Assembly: GCA_046328505.1 (NCBI GenBank)
Contig: JAXLWL010000003.1
Location: 1,269,116 to 1,333,115 of the forward strand
DNA length: 64,000 bases
Direction: 5' to 3'
DNA from: JBDHWG01 sp046328505
GTDB taxonomy: Bacteria > Chloroflexota > Anaerolineae > Epilineales > JAHCIE01
Position numbers and translations under genes: made by a program. The notes beneath the pieces were generated by a model that worked only from the letters and a program-made list of their open reading frames with translations, had not been told where the DNA came from and did not search any database. This document shows positions 42,592-51,647 of this stretch, piece by piece; position 1 is the first letter of the stretch, and the number at the start of each line of letters is the position of its first letter.

Positions 42592-42838
42592 AATACAGTG
42601 GCGGCGCTCGGCGGAGAAAGACCTAAGGCGACTGCCAAGGGAGGCAGTGCCACGTATCCTCGAAGCGGTCGAGGCCCTCAGCAACAACCCCTATCCGCCC
42701 GGTGTTCGTAAACTCGTTGGTTCCGAGCACGCATATCGAATTCGAGAAGGCGTGTATCGAATCGTTTACGACGTGCAGGAGGAAGCGCTGGTCATCGAGG
42801 TTATTCGTGTGAGACACCGTAAGGACGTATACGAGTGA
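42578..42838 (+). CDS. RelE/ParE-superfamily mRNA-interferase or gyrase toxin
   Basis: An 86-residue toxin. The RelE-fold core is YRIQWRRSAEKDLRRLP at the N-terminus and YRIREGVYRIVYDVQEE to VIEVIRVRHRKDVY at the C-terminus, with the basic RHR cluster near the end that in RelE relatives cuts mRNA in the ribosome. RelE activity is more likely than ParE but cannot be settled by eye. The start overlaps the antitoxin gene by 14 bases. A terminator follows. Confidence 0.87.
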   Translation: MASYRIQWRRSAEKDLRRLPREAVPRILEAVEALSNNPYPPGVRKLVGSEHAYRIREGVYRIVYDVQEEALVIEVIRVRHRKDVYE

Positions 42839-42843
42839 ATCAA

Positions 42844-42867
42844 GGGGCAGCCAGCAACGGCTGCCCC
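42844..42867. terminator. Bidirectional-type terminator hairpin
   Basis: GGGGCAGCC, loop AGCAAC, GGCTGCCCC, between convergent genes. No long T run, so efficiency is uncertain. Confidence 0.65.
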
Positions 42868-42907
42868 TGTCGCGTTCTCTCCTGCGCCTCTAACAATCGC
42901 CTGCTGT

Positions 42908-44314
42908 TTACTGCCCTCCAACGAAGTAGACGCGCGACGCCGAACCCATGACCGCGCCCGTCGCCGGGTCGAGCGCCCATACCTGGAAGACCACCGGCCC
43001 CGTGAACGTCGAGTAGTTGAAGAAGGCGTTCCACGTGACCGGCTGCAGATACGAGCCCTGCACGGGAATCGTGCCGTCGATCAACTGCTTCCCGGCGCCG
43101 TCAAGCACACGGTAGTTGAGATTGCCGCCGTTGGGATACAGGTCCGTTCGCCCGAACACTGTACCCGGCAGCGTCACGTTCGCGTTGGGCGCCGGCGAAT
43201 CGATGGTCAGGCCGACCACCGAGCCAGAAGCGCCACCCGCCACGACAAGGTTGACGCCGACCGACATGGGGATGGCGCCAGTGTCGGGATTCTGGTCGAA
43301 GACCGTCAAAATAAGCGGCGTCCCCGGCGCGGCGCTGAAGGTAATCTGAGTGTTGAATGTGAACGGAACGAACTGCACGCGCTGCCCCGTCGTCTGCACA
43401 TCGAAGGTCCCCGACGCGAGAGCGACACCCTGCTGCGTGGCGAGCGTGTAGTTCAGTGTGCCGTTGATCGGGAAGACGACACTGTAGCCGCTCAACGTCA
43501 TCGGGCTGGTGACGGAGGCGCCGGGCTGCGGCGACTCAATCACGATTTGCTGCGGCTCCTGCGGCGGTGTCGGCGTTGGGCCGGTGGGCGGCGGCGGTGG
43601 AGGTGTCGCTGTCGGCACCGTCCCCTGCGTGACTAGGTCGATGCTCGTGCTGGCGTCGATCGCGCCCGTCGACGGATTGCGGTCCGTCAGCGTGACCCGG
43701 ATGACGCCGCCCTGCGGGGGAATAGGAAAACTGATCGAGGCGACGAACGAGCCGCCGCTCCCGGACGGCGACACAGGGAATCCGCCTTGCGAGATAGTCG
43801 CGCCCTGGGAGTTCGTGATCGTGAAGGTCAGCCCGCCCGACACTGGCATGCGCGCCGTCGTGCCCGTGATCGTCACCGGACTGCCGACCGTCGTTCCAGA
43901 AGGCGGCGAAGTAATGATGATCTGTTGGGGAGCGGGCGGCGGGGTCGCGCCGGGCGCGACGACGGCGACCGTTGAGGTGGAACCGCCGTTCGCCCAGAGG
44001 CTGACGAACAGCGCCTCGCCGGGCTGCGGTGTATTGAACGTGACATTACCCGTGAAGTCGTACGGCGGGTCGGCCGGGCTCTTGACCGGGAAGCTCCCGG
44101 ACCCAAGGTCCCCCGAGATCGCGCCACGCACGCTGAAGTTCAGACTGTCGGTTGGCTCGGACGTAAACCCGGTAACGCGCAGTGGGCTGGTGACGGCTGT
44201 GCCAGCTTGCGGGCCGGTTATCTCAACCGATGCGGCGGCGGCGGCGCTCCTCGGCATGGCCGCCGACGCTACCACGCTCAGCAGGAGCAACACAAGAACG
44301 AGGCGTAAACGCAT
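42908..44314 (-). CDS. Secreted protein with four Ig-like (Gmad2-like) repeats
   Basis: A 468-residue exported protein. Signal peptide MRLRLVLVLLLLSVVASAA. Four repeats of about 100-110 residues, each starting with I.ITxPxxGxxVTSPLxVTG. A Pro/Thr linker lies between the second and third repeats. The repeat pattern matches the Gmad2 immunoglobulin-like domain found in spore germination and surface proteins. Role unknown; probably a cell-surface ligand or scaffold. The paralogue at 44425 follows the same plan with three repeats, and the first repeats of the two are very alike. Confidence 0.8.
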   Translation of the reverse strand: MRLRLVLVLLLLSVVASAAMPRSAAAAASVEITGPQAGTAVTSPLRVTGFTSEPTDSLNFSVRGAISGDLGSGSFPVKSPADPPYDFTGNVTFNTPQPGEALFVSLWANGGSTSTVAVVAPGATPPPAPQQIIITSPPSGTTVGSPVTITGTTARMPVSGGLTFTITNSQGATISQGGFPVSPSGSGGSFVASISFPIPPQGGVIRVTLTDRNPSTGAIDASTSIDLVTQGTVPTATPPPPPPTGPTPTPPQEPQQIVIESPQPGASVTSPMTLSGYSVVFPINGTLNYTLATQQGVALASGTFDVQTTGQRVQFVPFTFNTQITFSAAPGTPLILTVFDQNPDTGAIPMSVGVNLVVAGGASGSVVGLTIDSPAPNANVTLPGTVFGRTDLYPNGGNLNYRVLDGAGKQLIDGTIPVQGSYLQPVTWNAFFNYSTFTGPVVFQVWALDPATGAVMGSASRVYFVGGQ

Positions 44315-44349
44315 GGAGATCTCCTCCTTCGCTGCTATAGGGGCCTATC

Positions 44350-44395
44350 GTGGCGACTTCGGTCAGCCTATCGGCCTGCCCGCCGAAGTCACCAC
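44350..44395. repeat. Diverged REP-like inverted repeat
   Basis: GTGGCGACTTCGGTCA and GCCGAAGTCACCAC flank about 15 bases between the two Ig-like genes. It keeps the CGACTTC/GAAGTC core of the RAYT-linked family. Confidence 0.6.
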
Positions 44396-44424
44396 TGTGA
44401 CCCCATCTCGTGCGCGGACGGTGC

Positions 44425-45441
44425 TTAGCGGCCCGTCGTCACAGGTAGATCGGTCCGGGCGATGACCTGCCGCGCATCGAAGTTGTAGTCCGCCAGTGTC
44501 ACCGTGAGCGCCTGGCCGGATGACGGAACGGCAAAGGTGACGGAGCCGATGAACGTCGATCCGCCGCCCAGTGGCGAGACCGGGAAAGTGCCGGCGCCGA
44601 TAATGTTGCCGTTCGTCTGGCGCACGACAAAGGCCAGCAGACCGTTCTGCGGGTACTGGGTTGTGTAGCCGGTGACGGTCATCGGGCTGCCGACGGTCGT
44701 GCCCGGCGCCGGCGATGTGACGACAATCCTCTGTTCGGAGCCGGCGGCCTCGGTTGTCAGGGACACGGCGGAGCTGGCGGCGGTCTGTCCGGTCGCCGGG
44801 TTAGTCTGGAAGACGGTTGCTGTGACAACGCCGCCCTGGGCCGGAACCTGGAATTGGAGCGAACCGACCCAAGTCGACCCGGCGCCCGACGGCTGGACCG
44901 GCAAGACGCCCTGCCCAAGCGGAGCGCCCGCGGCGCTCGTGATGGAGTAGTTGAGCAGACCGCTCGGCGGGAAGCTGGTGGTGAAGCCGGTCAGCGTGAC
45001 CGGGCTGCCGACCTGGGTGCCGTTCGCCGGCGACGTGATCACGATCGACTGAGCGACCGGCGCCGGCGGCGTGCCCGGCGCCACGACGTTGACCGAGGCG
45101 CTCGATCCGTCGTTGCCGGTCAGGGTCACGATGAGGGTCTCGCCGGACTGCGGCGTATTGAACGTGACGGTCCCGGTGAAGTCATACGGCGGGTCGAAGG
45201 GGCTCTTGACCGGGAAGCTCCCAGAGCCGAGCTGCCCCGACACGACGCCGACAACGGTGAAATTCATCGAGTCGGTCGACCTGGCGGTGTAGCCGGAGAC
45301 GCGCAGCGGCGAGGTGGCGACGCTGCCGGCTTCGGGCCGGTTGATCTGGATGGAGCCTTGCGCGGAGACGAGCCCGGGCATGGCCGCGGTGCAAACCAAA
45401 AACAGCGCCACTAGGGGCGCGAGCCAACGAATGGCTTTCAT
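44425..45441 (-). CDS. Secreted protein with three Ig-like (Gmad2-like) repeats
   Basis: A 338-residue exported protein. Signal peptide AIRWLAPLVALFLVCTAAM; three Ig-like repeats (IQINRPEAGSVATSPLRVSG, IVITSPANGTQVGSPVTLTG, IVVTSPAPGTTVGSPMTVTG). It is the shorter paralogue of the 42908 protein and lies just upstream of it in the same direction, so a shared transcript is likely. The start at 45441 follows AAGGAGG; an open frame from 45555 was rejected. No enzyme motif. Confidence 0.8.
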   Translation of the reverse strand: MKAIRWLAPLVALFLVCTAAMPGLVSAQGSIQINRPEAGSVATSPLRVSGYTARSTDSMNFTVVGVVSGQLGSGSFPVKSPFDPPYDFTGTVTFNTPQSGETLIVTLTGNDGSSASVNVVAPGTPPAPVAQSIVITSPANGTQVGSPVTLTGFTTSFPPSGLLNYSITSAAGAPLGQGVLPVQPSGAGSTWVGSLQFQVPAQGGVVTATVFQTNPATGQTAASSAVSLTTEAAGSEQRIVVTSPAPGTTVGSPMTVTGYTTQYPQNGLLAFVVRQTNGNIIGAGTFPVSPLGGGSTFIGSVTFAVPSSGQALTVTLADYNFDARQVIARTDLPVTTGR

Positions 45442-45584
45442 GATGGACAAGCCTCCTTCTCTCTGTGGCAACATGCTGCGGTGACGGTAGGTAGTGGCCG
45501 AGAACGGGTCGTGGCAGCTCGTTCTTGTCCACTTCGTATTATACCGTACCCCCATCTGCTTGTCACGCTCCGCTCAGCGTCGCA

Positions 45585-47126
45585 TCACCGCGTGATCACC
45601 GGCAAATAGAGCCACGGCCGTGTCACCGGTCCCGTGGGCGTGGCGGTCGGCGTGCGAGATGCGGTCGGCGTGGCGCTGGGCGTCGGCGTGGGCGTCGTGG
45701 TGAGCGTCACTGTCGCAGTCGACGTCGGCGTCGCGCTCGCCGTTGCCGTCAACGTCGGTGTGCGCGTCGGAGTGGCGGTCAGCGTGACCGTTGGCGTGGC
45801 CGTAGCCGTCGGTGTCAAGGTCGTGGTCGACGTTGCCGTGGCCGTCGCCGTAGGCACGACGAGCACAATCGGCGCCGCGAACTCGGAGGTGTTGCCCGCC
45901 GAATCCGTGTTTGTCGCCGTCAGATGGGGACCGCTGAGAGCCGAGGGCGGCGTGAATGACCACTGACCCGCTATGTCCGCCGTCGTCCATCCCTCGAACA
46001 CGCGCCCCTGGTCCCCGTTGTCTGAGAACACTTCCACAACACAGCCAGAGCAGGCTGTCCCCGTAACCTGTGGCCACGACTGGGCCAATGTCGGCGCGCC
46101 CCGCAGATCATTGCCTTCATCGGTAAGCCAGATGCCCCTGACGGTGTTGCCGTAGATGCGGTTGCGCATGATCGAATTGCCCCGCGTTCCCGTGCCCGTC
46201 ACCCAGACACCCTGCCCGTTGAAGGCGATGAGGTTGTCCGGTCCGATGACATTGTCGTGAGCACCATCCTTCACCCAGACGCCGGCGCAACTCACCGGCG
46301 GCGTACAGTTGCCCATCGGCAGTGTCCCGCTGGCATCCGTCCCGATGAAGTTGCCCTGGATGTGGTTGCCCGTCGCCGATGACCCCTCGATGTGAAGGCC
46401 GCTGAAGGGGGTGAATCGCTGGATAACCAGCCCGCGCACCACGTTGTCGGCGCTGCGGATGGCCAGCCCGGAGAAGGCATCGTTGTTGTGGCCGTCCAGC
46501 ACAATCTTTAGCACCGGCGCACTGCCCGCGCTGGCGCCCGGTTGCGTGTACCCATCGATGGTGGTCGCGTCGTCTGTCAGGAATGGCAGCAGCGACGTAG
46601 GTTGAATCACGCAGACGCCGCTCGCGTCACAGCCGGCGTCACCAGGCGGTATGTTGAACCCGATGCTGTCGGGACCGGGGTGAGCATTGGCCGCGTTGAT
46701 GGCGTCTCGCAGCGAGCATTGGGCTGCGCTGCACGCGCCGTGGTCGGCGTCGCCGGTCGTGTTGACCACCAGCCCGCCCGGCGTTGGCGTCGCCGTTGGC
46801 GTTCCGGTGGTAGTAGGTGACGGCGTGCGCGACGGCGTGGGTGTCAGAGTCGACGTCGGCGTTGACGTCGCGGTAGGTGTGGGTGTCGCCGCGTGGGGAG
46901 CGCCGGGCCAGAAGCCGGCCGACACGCGATAGTTCGTGCTACTGAGCGCGCCGACCGCCGGTTGGCCGATCGTTCCCCGCGCGTTGATGGTGTTACCTGT
47001 GGCAGCGCCCCCGCCGGCGGCGAGCACGCGCAAGTTCACGCTCGCGCTCGCCGCCGACTGGCTCAGGGCGCCGGTCAGCAGCGCCATAACAATGGCCGCC
47101 ACGGGCGCGAGATATCTGGTGTTCAT
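45585..47126 (-). CDS. Secreted CSLREA-type beta-helix protein with YLPV tail
   Basis: A 513-residue exported protein. Signal peptide VAAIVMALLTGALSQSAAS; a short beta domain (LRVLAAGGGAATGNTINARG, GTIGQPAVG, RVSAGFWPG) shared with the 25472 protein; Thr/Pro linker; CSLREA-type motif GACSAAQCSLRDAINAAN; a parallel beta-helix region (NVVRGLVIQRF, NHIQGNFIGTDASG); a second Thr/Pro linker; and the C-terminus RPWLYLPVITR. The CSLREA family marks secreted proteins with a C-terminal sorting system. Start at 47126 after AGGAGGCGCC. The gene follows a GVYG-repeat gene by 8 bases. Confidence 0.85.
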   Translation of the reverse strand: MNTRYLAPVAAIVMALLTGALSQSAASASVNLRVLAAGGGAATGNTINARGTIGQPAVGALSSTNYRVSAGFWPGAPHAATPTPTATSTPTSTLTPTPSRTPSPTTTGTPTATPTPGGLVVNTTGDADHGACSAAQCSLRDAINAANAHPGPDSIGFNIPPGDAGCDASGVCVIQPTSLLPFLTDDATTIDGYTQPGASAGSAPVLKIVLDGHNNDAFSGLAIRSADNVVRGLVIQRFTPFSGLHIEGSSATGNHIQGNFIGTDASGTLPMGNCTPPVSCAGVWVKDGAHDNVIGPDNLIAFNGQGVWVTGTGTRGNSIMRNRIYGNTVRGIWLTDEGNDLRGAPTLAQSWPQVTGTACSGCVVEVFSDNGDQGRVFEGWTTADIAGQWSFTPPSALSGPHLTATNTDSAGNTSEFAAPIVLVVPTATATATSTTTLTPTATATPTVTLTATPTRTPTLTATASATPTSTATVTLTTTPTPTPSATPTASRTPTATPTGPVTRPWLYLPVITR

Positions 47127-47134
47127 GGCGCCTC

Positions 47135-49213
47135 CTATCGCCCCAGGATGAGGCACCAGACCAGGTCACTCCCTTGCGTCACCGGCTCCAGGGCGCGCGC
47201 AAACGCTGCCTGCCCCGCTGCCGCCCCGACTGCGTCGCCGACCGTCAGCGCGCCCGCGGCGCTGTCGACCCGCATTTGCGCCAGCCCGCGGTAGACCACC
47301 GTCAGGGTGTCGCCCGGCTTCGCGTCTTCAGTCGTGATGCGGGCGCTCTCGATGCTGCGATCTTTCGCCGCCACGACCTCGAATGCATAGCGTCCCTCGA
47401 CCACGCCGAACGCCTGCGGATCACTTGAGTCGGCCCAACGCACTTTCACGACAGGCTGCCGCGTCTGGGAGGACAGCGGCGCGGCGATCCCCGACAGCGC
47501 GACCACGTCGCCGGGGCGCAGCGGCGCCGGTCCGCCGTTCACGGCGACGAGACTCAGCGAGCAGCCAACGCACCCGCCGCCTGCGTACAGCCGGTTGGGC
47601 GTGTAGATCCCGATTCCGTTCGACACCGATGTGCCGCCATAGACGGCGTAGCTATTGTCGCTGTGCGACTCGACGCCGGTGGCCATCGTCCCGGTCCCGT
47701 GCGCCATGCCGTACAGGCCGGGACCGCCGTTGGTCGAGACGCCGATGACGCCTTCGGCCATGTAGCCCGTGCCTTTCCCGTACACCCCCTGACCGTAGTC
47801 GACACCGCTCTCGCCGTATACGCCGGACAGGCCAAACCCCTGAACGCCGTTGTTGGACGCGCTGCGCCCGGTCACGCCGAACCCGGCGCTGCTGTGGCCG
47901 TAAATGCCGCTCTTGTTCGCCGCGTCCGTCGTGCCGTCGACACCGTCGCCGTTGGGCGCCTGGGCATACAGGCCGGTCCCGCTGAAAGCGACGGCATGCG
48001 CGCCAAGGTCGCTCAAGCCCAACTCAGCGTAGTTACCGGTGCCCATGTGGCTCCCCACCACGCCCGGCCCCTTCACGCTCCTGGCCGTGACGCCGGCGCC
48101 GGCGGCGGCCTGCGCATCCACGGCCGGCCCGCTGCCCGTGTTGCTGGCCTTGACGCCGGCCAACCCGCCCTCGGCGGTCACGCCGTACTCGCCGCCCCAC
48201 GCGATGACCCCGCTCCCCTCCCCGTACGCGACCATCGCCTGCGGACCGGTAATCAGCACCATCGGCACGTTGCCCGCCGTCGAGTACACGCCGACGTTAT
48301 TCGTGCTGCTGGCGACGACGCCAGAGCCTCCCGTGCTCAACCCGACGACGCCGGCCGCCGTGGCGCTACGCCCCAGCACCCCGGCCGCGCCACCGGACCC
48401 GGTGGGCAGGTTGACGCTCGCACCGTCCTTCGCCGCGGCCACCGGGCCGCTCCAGTTGTCGGCCATGACGGCGACGGCATTTGTGCTGGTGAAGTAGCCG
48501 CCGTAGCCGAGGCCGCTACTAGCGCCATGGACACCGGCCGTGCCCGCGCCGCCCTGGCTGAGGCCGAAGACGCCGTCGCCGGCCGAGCCGGTGCCGCGAA
48601 CACCGATGCCGCCGTCACCCCAGATAGCCGTCAGCCCCGTCGCCGCCACGCCGACTGCGTTGCCGGTGGCCTCCACGCCCGTCTGGCCGATCGCCTGGAC
48701 TCCCAGAATGTTGCCGGCCGCGCGCATCGCCGCCCCGGACCCGGCGTTGCCGAGAGTGATCGCCGGGTCGCTGCTGTTCCCTGCGACGATCGCGCCGGGG
48801 CGCAAGCCCAGGGCATAGGGAACCGGGAGCAGCTCCTGGCGCGGCGTGAGCCACTGGCCGTTCACCTGGATACGCAGCCAGAGCGCCTGGCCAATAAACG
48901 CGGTGGATGGAACATCGAGATCGACCGTGAAGACGCCGTCAACCGGCGTCACCCCACTGCGGACGATATCGCTGCCAACCTGGTTGCCGGCGGTGGCATC
49001 CGTCCAGAGCTGGAAGACTAGGGTGAGCGGGCCGGCTATGGGCGTCCCACTCGCATCTGTCACGCGCCCCTGGTAGCTGATTTTCGCCGCGACATCGCTC
49101 ACAACCAGGCCGCCGCCTGGATCGTCCCGTGGTGGCGCCGCCTGGGCCGATTCGACGGCTAACAGCAACACCAGCATCATCGCGATAAAGCCATAACGTG
49201 TTAAGGTTCTCAT
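47135..49213 (-). CDS. Secreted GVYG-type repeat protein 3
   Basis: A 692-residue exported protein. Signal peptide RYGFIAMMLVLLLAVESAQA. An N-terminal beta domain (AAKISYQGRVTDASGTPIAG to LLPVPYALGLRPG) resembles the start of the other two GVYG proteins. The shaft of about 380 residues has repeats such as GIGVRGTGSAGDGVFG. The C-terminus differs: CVGCSLSLVAVNGG, LRPGDVVALSGI, and ends LVWCLILGR. The different tail suggests another surface partner. It is first in a probable operon with the CSLREA-type gene. Confidence 0.82.
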   Translation of the reverse strand: MRTLTRYGFIAMMLVLLLAVESAQAAPPRDDPGGGLVVSDVAAKISYQGRVTDASGTPIAGPLTLVFQLWTDATAGNQVGSDIVRSGVTPVDGVFTVDLDVPSTAFIGQALWLRIQVNGQWLTPRQELLPVPYALGLRPGAIVAGNSSDPAITLGNAGSGAAMRAAGNILGVQAIGQTGVEATGNAVGVAATGLTAIWGDGGIGVRGTGSAGDGVFGLSQGGAGTAGVHGASSGLGYGGYFTSTNAVAVMADNWSGPVAAAKDGASVNLPTGSGGAAGVLGRSATAAGVVGLSTGGSGVVASSTNNVGVYSTAGNVPMVLITGPQAMVAYGEGSGVIAWGGEYGVTAEGGLAGVKASNTGSGPAVDAQAAAGAGVTARSVKGPGVVGSHMGTGNYAELGLSDLGAHAVAFSGTGLYAQAPNGDGVDGTTDAANKSGIYGHSSAGFGVTGRSASNNGVQGFGLSGVYGESGVDYGQGVYGKGTGYMAEGVIGVSTNGGPGLYGMAHGTGTMATGVESHSDNSYAVYGGTSVSNGIGIYTPNRLYAGGGCVGCSLSLVAVNGGPAPLRPGDVVALSGIAAPLSSQTRQPVVKVRWADSSDPQAFGVVEGRYAFEVVAAKDRSIESARITTEDAKPGDTLTVVYRGLAQMRVDSAAGALTVGDAVGAAAGQAAFARALEPVTQGSDLVWCLILGR

Positions 49214-49435
49214 GGCGCTCCTCCTTCTTGGCGAACGCCGAACAAAAAAGCCGGCCAGAACTCAGTCAGCCCGAGTCTGTGTCGGCTTGATGCTCGGCAT
49301 AGCCCGAGCGGAGCGTGTTCCGGGGCGCGGTCCGCCTGCAGGCGCAGGCGGAATACCTATCTCCAGTATAGTCCACCACCTCCACAGCATCGTGGTGAAA
49401 TCTTCACCCGGCGTGTGAAAACCACCACTTTCCTC

Positions 49436-49464
49436 TTGACAGATTAGAGTAATTACTCTATACT
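49436..49464 (+). promoter_or_regulatory. Sigma70-type promoter of the TetR-family gene
   Basis: TTGACA at 49436, 17-base spacer, TATACT at 49459. Near-consensus boxes and ideal spacing; the first palindromic operator fills the spacer. Confidence 0.88.
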
Positions 49465-49488
49465 ATGTATAGTAGAGTAAATACTCTA
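49445..49488. promoter_or_regulatory. Twin operators TAGAGTAATTACTCTA and TAGAGTAAATACTCTA
   Basis: A perfect 16-bp palindrome (49445-49460) lies in the promoter spacer, and a near-identical site (49473-49488) lies 28 bp downstream. Both match the expected form of TetR-family sites. Binding would block the promoter, so the regulator controls its own gene and the next. Confidence 0.88.
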
Positions 49489-49503
49489 ATCTCTAGAGGG
49501 CGA

Positions 49504-50094
49504 ATGAGCACGCGCGACCGCATCCTGGACACCGCTCTCCAACTGTTCAACGAGAAAGGCACGGCGCCGGTGACCACCAACCACATCGCCGAGGCGCTGG
49601 GCATCAGTCCCGGCAATCTCTACTACCACTTTCGCAACAAAGAGGAGATTATCCGCGCTCTCTTCGAGCGTATGTTCGCGCTCTGGGATCGAGTAGGGGA
49701 GTTGCCCCCAGATAGAGACCCGCATCTCACAGATCTAGAGCAGGTTGTGCGCGATACCTACTTCCTGCTGTGGGACTACCGGTTCGCCTATCGCGAGCTG
49801 ACAGCGCTCTTGCGGCGCGACGAGGCTCTGCGGCAGCGCTGGCTGGAGATTCGGGCGCGCGGTGTTGCGGGCTTTCACGATCTCATGCAGGCGTTCGCCG
49901 CCGCGGATGTTCTTCGATTGCCGGACGACCCTGCGGTGCTCACGCGCCTCGCCGACATCTGCTGGCTGATCAGCGAGTTCTGGCTGCCGAGCCTTGAGAT
50001 AAGCGGCGAGCCGGTGGACGCCGGCCACATGGAACGCGGTATTGAGCTGATGCTACAGGTACTGGAACCCTTCATTGTCAAGCAACCCAAGTGA
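49504..50094 (+). CDS. TetR-family transcriptional regulator
   Basis: A 196-residue repressor from the ATG at 49504 (SD AGAGGG); an upstream start at 49465 would lie within the promoter. The helix-turn-helix is TTNHIAEALGISPGNLYYHF (residues 26-45). The C-terminal ligand domain has FALWDRVGELPPDRDPHLTD and FYLLWDYRF-like segments typical of the TetR_C group with an unknown ligand. Autoregulation is indicated by the twin operators. The membrane protein that follows is probably its target. The ligand is unknown. Confidence 0.9.
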   Translation: MSTRDRILDTALQLFNEKGTAPVTTNHIAEALGISPGNLYYHFRNKEEIIRALFERMFALWDRVGELPPDRDPHLTDLEQVVRDTYFLLWDYRFAYRELTALLRRDEALRQRWLEIRARGVAGFHDLMQAFAAADVLRLPDDPAVLTRLADICWLISEFWLPSLEISGEPVDAGHMERGIELMLQVLEPFIVKQPK

Positions 50095-50125
50095 CGCCGA
50101 CCCACGCCAAGAAAGGAAATCGCTC

Positions 50126-50860
50126 ATGGTCTCGTTGTCTCTCCGTCGTATCGCCGGTCTGATGCTGATTGTTGTCCCCATCGCCTTCACTGTGTGTTTC
50201 ACTTTGCTGCAGATGCAGTTCGACTATCCCGCCATTCTCCGCCAGCCGGCCGGTGAGGTGCTCGTGAAATTCCAGGCCGGCGGCTCCGGGCTCGTCGCGG
50301 TATGGTACATCTTGACGCTGACGGCCGTGCTGTTCATTCCCGTGGCGCTGCTGGTCAACGCTGTGCTCTCGTCCCACAGTCAGCCATCCGTGCTGCGTGT
50401 TGCCACCGCGTTTGGCGTGGTTGCGGGCCTGGTGCAGGCGCTAGGCTTCGTGCGCTGGCCGTTCCTCGTGCCCTACCTGGCCCAGGTCTACACGCTGCCG
50501 GAGACTTCCCCGTCTCAGCGCGAGACGGTCGGGCTTGTCTTCGAATCCTTCAACCGTTACGCCGGCATGGGCGTAGGCGAGAACCTCGGCTACCTTAGCA
50601 CGGCTGTCTGGACGTTCCTGGTCGCATACCTGATCCTGCGCTGGCCGCTCGTCGGCCGCTGGCTCGGGCTGGTGGGCATGGTGCTGGCTGTTGGCATCGC
50701 GGCTGGCTTGTTGGAACCGTTCGGGTGGGAGGCAGGTGGCGTGATCAATGCGATCAGCTATCTGGCCTGGGCATTGTGGCTGGTCGTGATGGGTATCGTT
50801 CTCGTCACGCGGCGGGTGCGCCTCACCGCAGGCGCTTCTTCGATGCTCGCTGCTGAGTAG
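50126..50860 (+). CDS. DUF4386-like membrane protein under TetR control
   Basis: About 244 residues with six hydrophobic segments (RIAGLMLIVVPIAFTVCFTL, WYILTLTAVLFIPVALLV, LGLVGMVLAVGIAAGLLEPF). It resembles the DUF4386 group of small multi-span proteins of unknown function. The start is 31 bases after the TetR gene stop with AAAGGAAA, so the two are co-transcribed. A strong hairpin follows. A role in membrane stress or drug tolerance is possible from the TetR partner but not supported by motifs. Confidence 0.75.
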   Translation: MVSLSLRRIAGLMLIVVPIAFTVCFTLLQMQFDYPAILRQPAGEVLVKFQAGGSGLVAVWYILTLTAVLFIPVALLVNAVLSSHSQPSVLRVATAFGVVAGLVQALGFVRWPFLVPYLAQVYTLPETSPSQRETVGLVFESFNRYAGMGVGENLGYLSTAVWTFLVAYLILRWPLVGRWLGLVGMVLAVGIAAGLLEPFGWEAGGVINAISYLAWALWLVVMGIVLVTRRVRLTAGASSMLAAE

Positions 50861-50924
50861 CGCCGGAACCGACGAGCACGCGGCCGCGTGTTCGAGGCCG
50901 CCGTCCGCCCCATCAGCTCATAAT

Positions 50925-50963
50925 ACTTGCCCCGCGCACGACTCTCGTATGCGCGGGGCAAGT
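50925..50963. terminator. Strong hairpin, probable terminator
   Basis: ACTTGCCCCGCGCA and TGCGCGGGGCAAGT form a 14-bp perfect stem around an 11-base loop. No T run follows, so it may act as a stability or attenuation element. Confidence 0.7.
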
Positions 50964-51104
50964 GTCTATGGCCGGTTTTGCAACTGTCATGGAAACGTTT
51001 GAGGAAATGGTCGCGTTCACATACAATTCAGATGCCCGTGGTCATTCGGGAAGACATCGAGTGCTGTCAAGACATTCGACAGCTGTAACAAGGAAGGACC
51101 CCCA

Positions 51105-51647
51105 ATGCCTGGACTCTCATCGCTCTCCGCCCTCACCTGGGCCAGGCGGGCATCGCTGATCACGCTGCTGTTACTGCTGGTTTTCGCCGTCGTCGGCTGT
51201 GGCGGCGGGAGCACGAGCACGGCAACGCAAGCCGCCGCTCCGACGGTCGCCTCGGCCGGCCGTCCCGCCGACAACGCCTCGGCGGACGCGCCCCCCACGG
51301 CGAAGCCCAAGCCCACCGCCACGCGCCAGCCTCCGCCCACGCCGACGATGGCAGCCAAGACGATGGACGGCATGAAGGTCGTCACCGTCAACGATCTGCC
51401 CCCGGAGGCGCGCAGAACCATCGCCCTTATCGAGAAGGGCGGACCGTTCCCATACTCGCGCGACGGCATTGTGTTCGAGAACCGCGAGGGACGCCTGCCG
51501 CCGAAGCCATCCGGCTACTATCACGAGTACACGGTCGAGACACCCGGCTCCTCAGACCGGGGCGCGCGGCGCATCATCACCGGCAAGAACGGCGAAATCT
51601 ACTACACCGACGACCACTACGAGACATTTGTGAGGGTAGTCAAATGA
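51105..51647 (+). CDS. Barnase-like ribonuclease with lipoprotein signal
   Basis: A 180-residue protein. The N-terminus ASLITLLLLLVFAVVGCGGG is a lipoprotein signal (Cys near residue 32) followed by an Ala/Pro/Thr linker. The C-terminal 90 residues are a microbial guanyl RNase: PPEARRTIALIEKGGPFPY, VFENREGRLP, YHEYTV with the catalytic Glu, DRGARRI with the two Arg, and DDHYETF with the catalytic His. It cleaves RNA after G. The linker and lipid anchor suggest display on the cell surface or delivery to other cells. The cognate barstar gene overlaps its stop (ATGA). SD AAGGAAGGA. Confidence 0.9.
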   Translation: MPGLSSLSALTWARRASLITLLLLLVFAVVGCGGGSTSTATQAAAPTVASAGRPADNASADAPPTAKPKPTATRQPPPTPTMAAKTMDGMKVVTVNDLPPEARRTIALIEKGGPFPYSRDGIVFENREGRLPPKPSGYYHEYTVETPGSSDRGARRIITGKNGEIYYTDDHYETFVRVVK

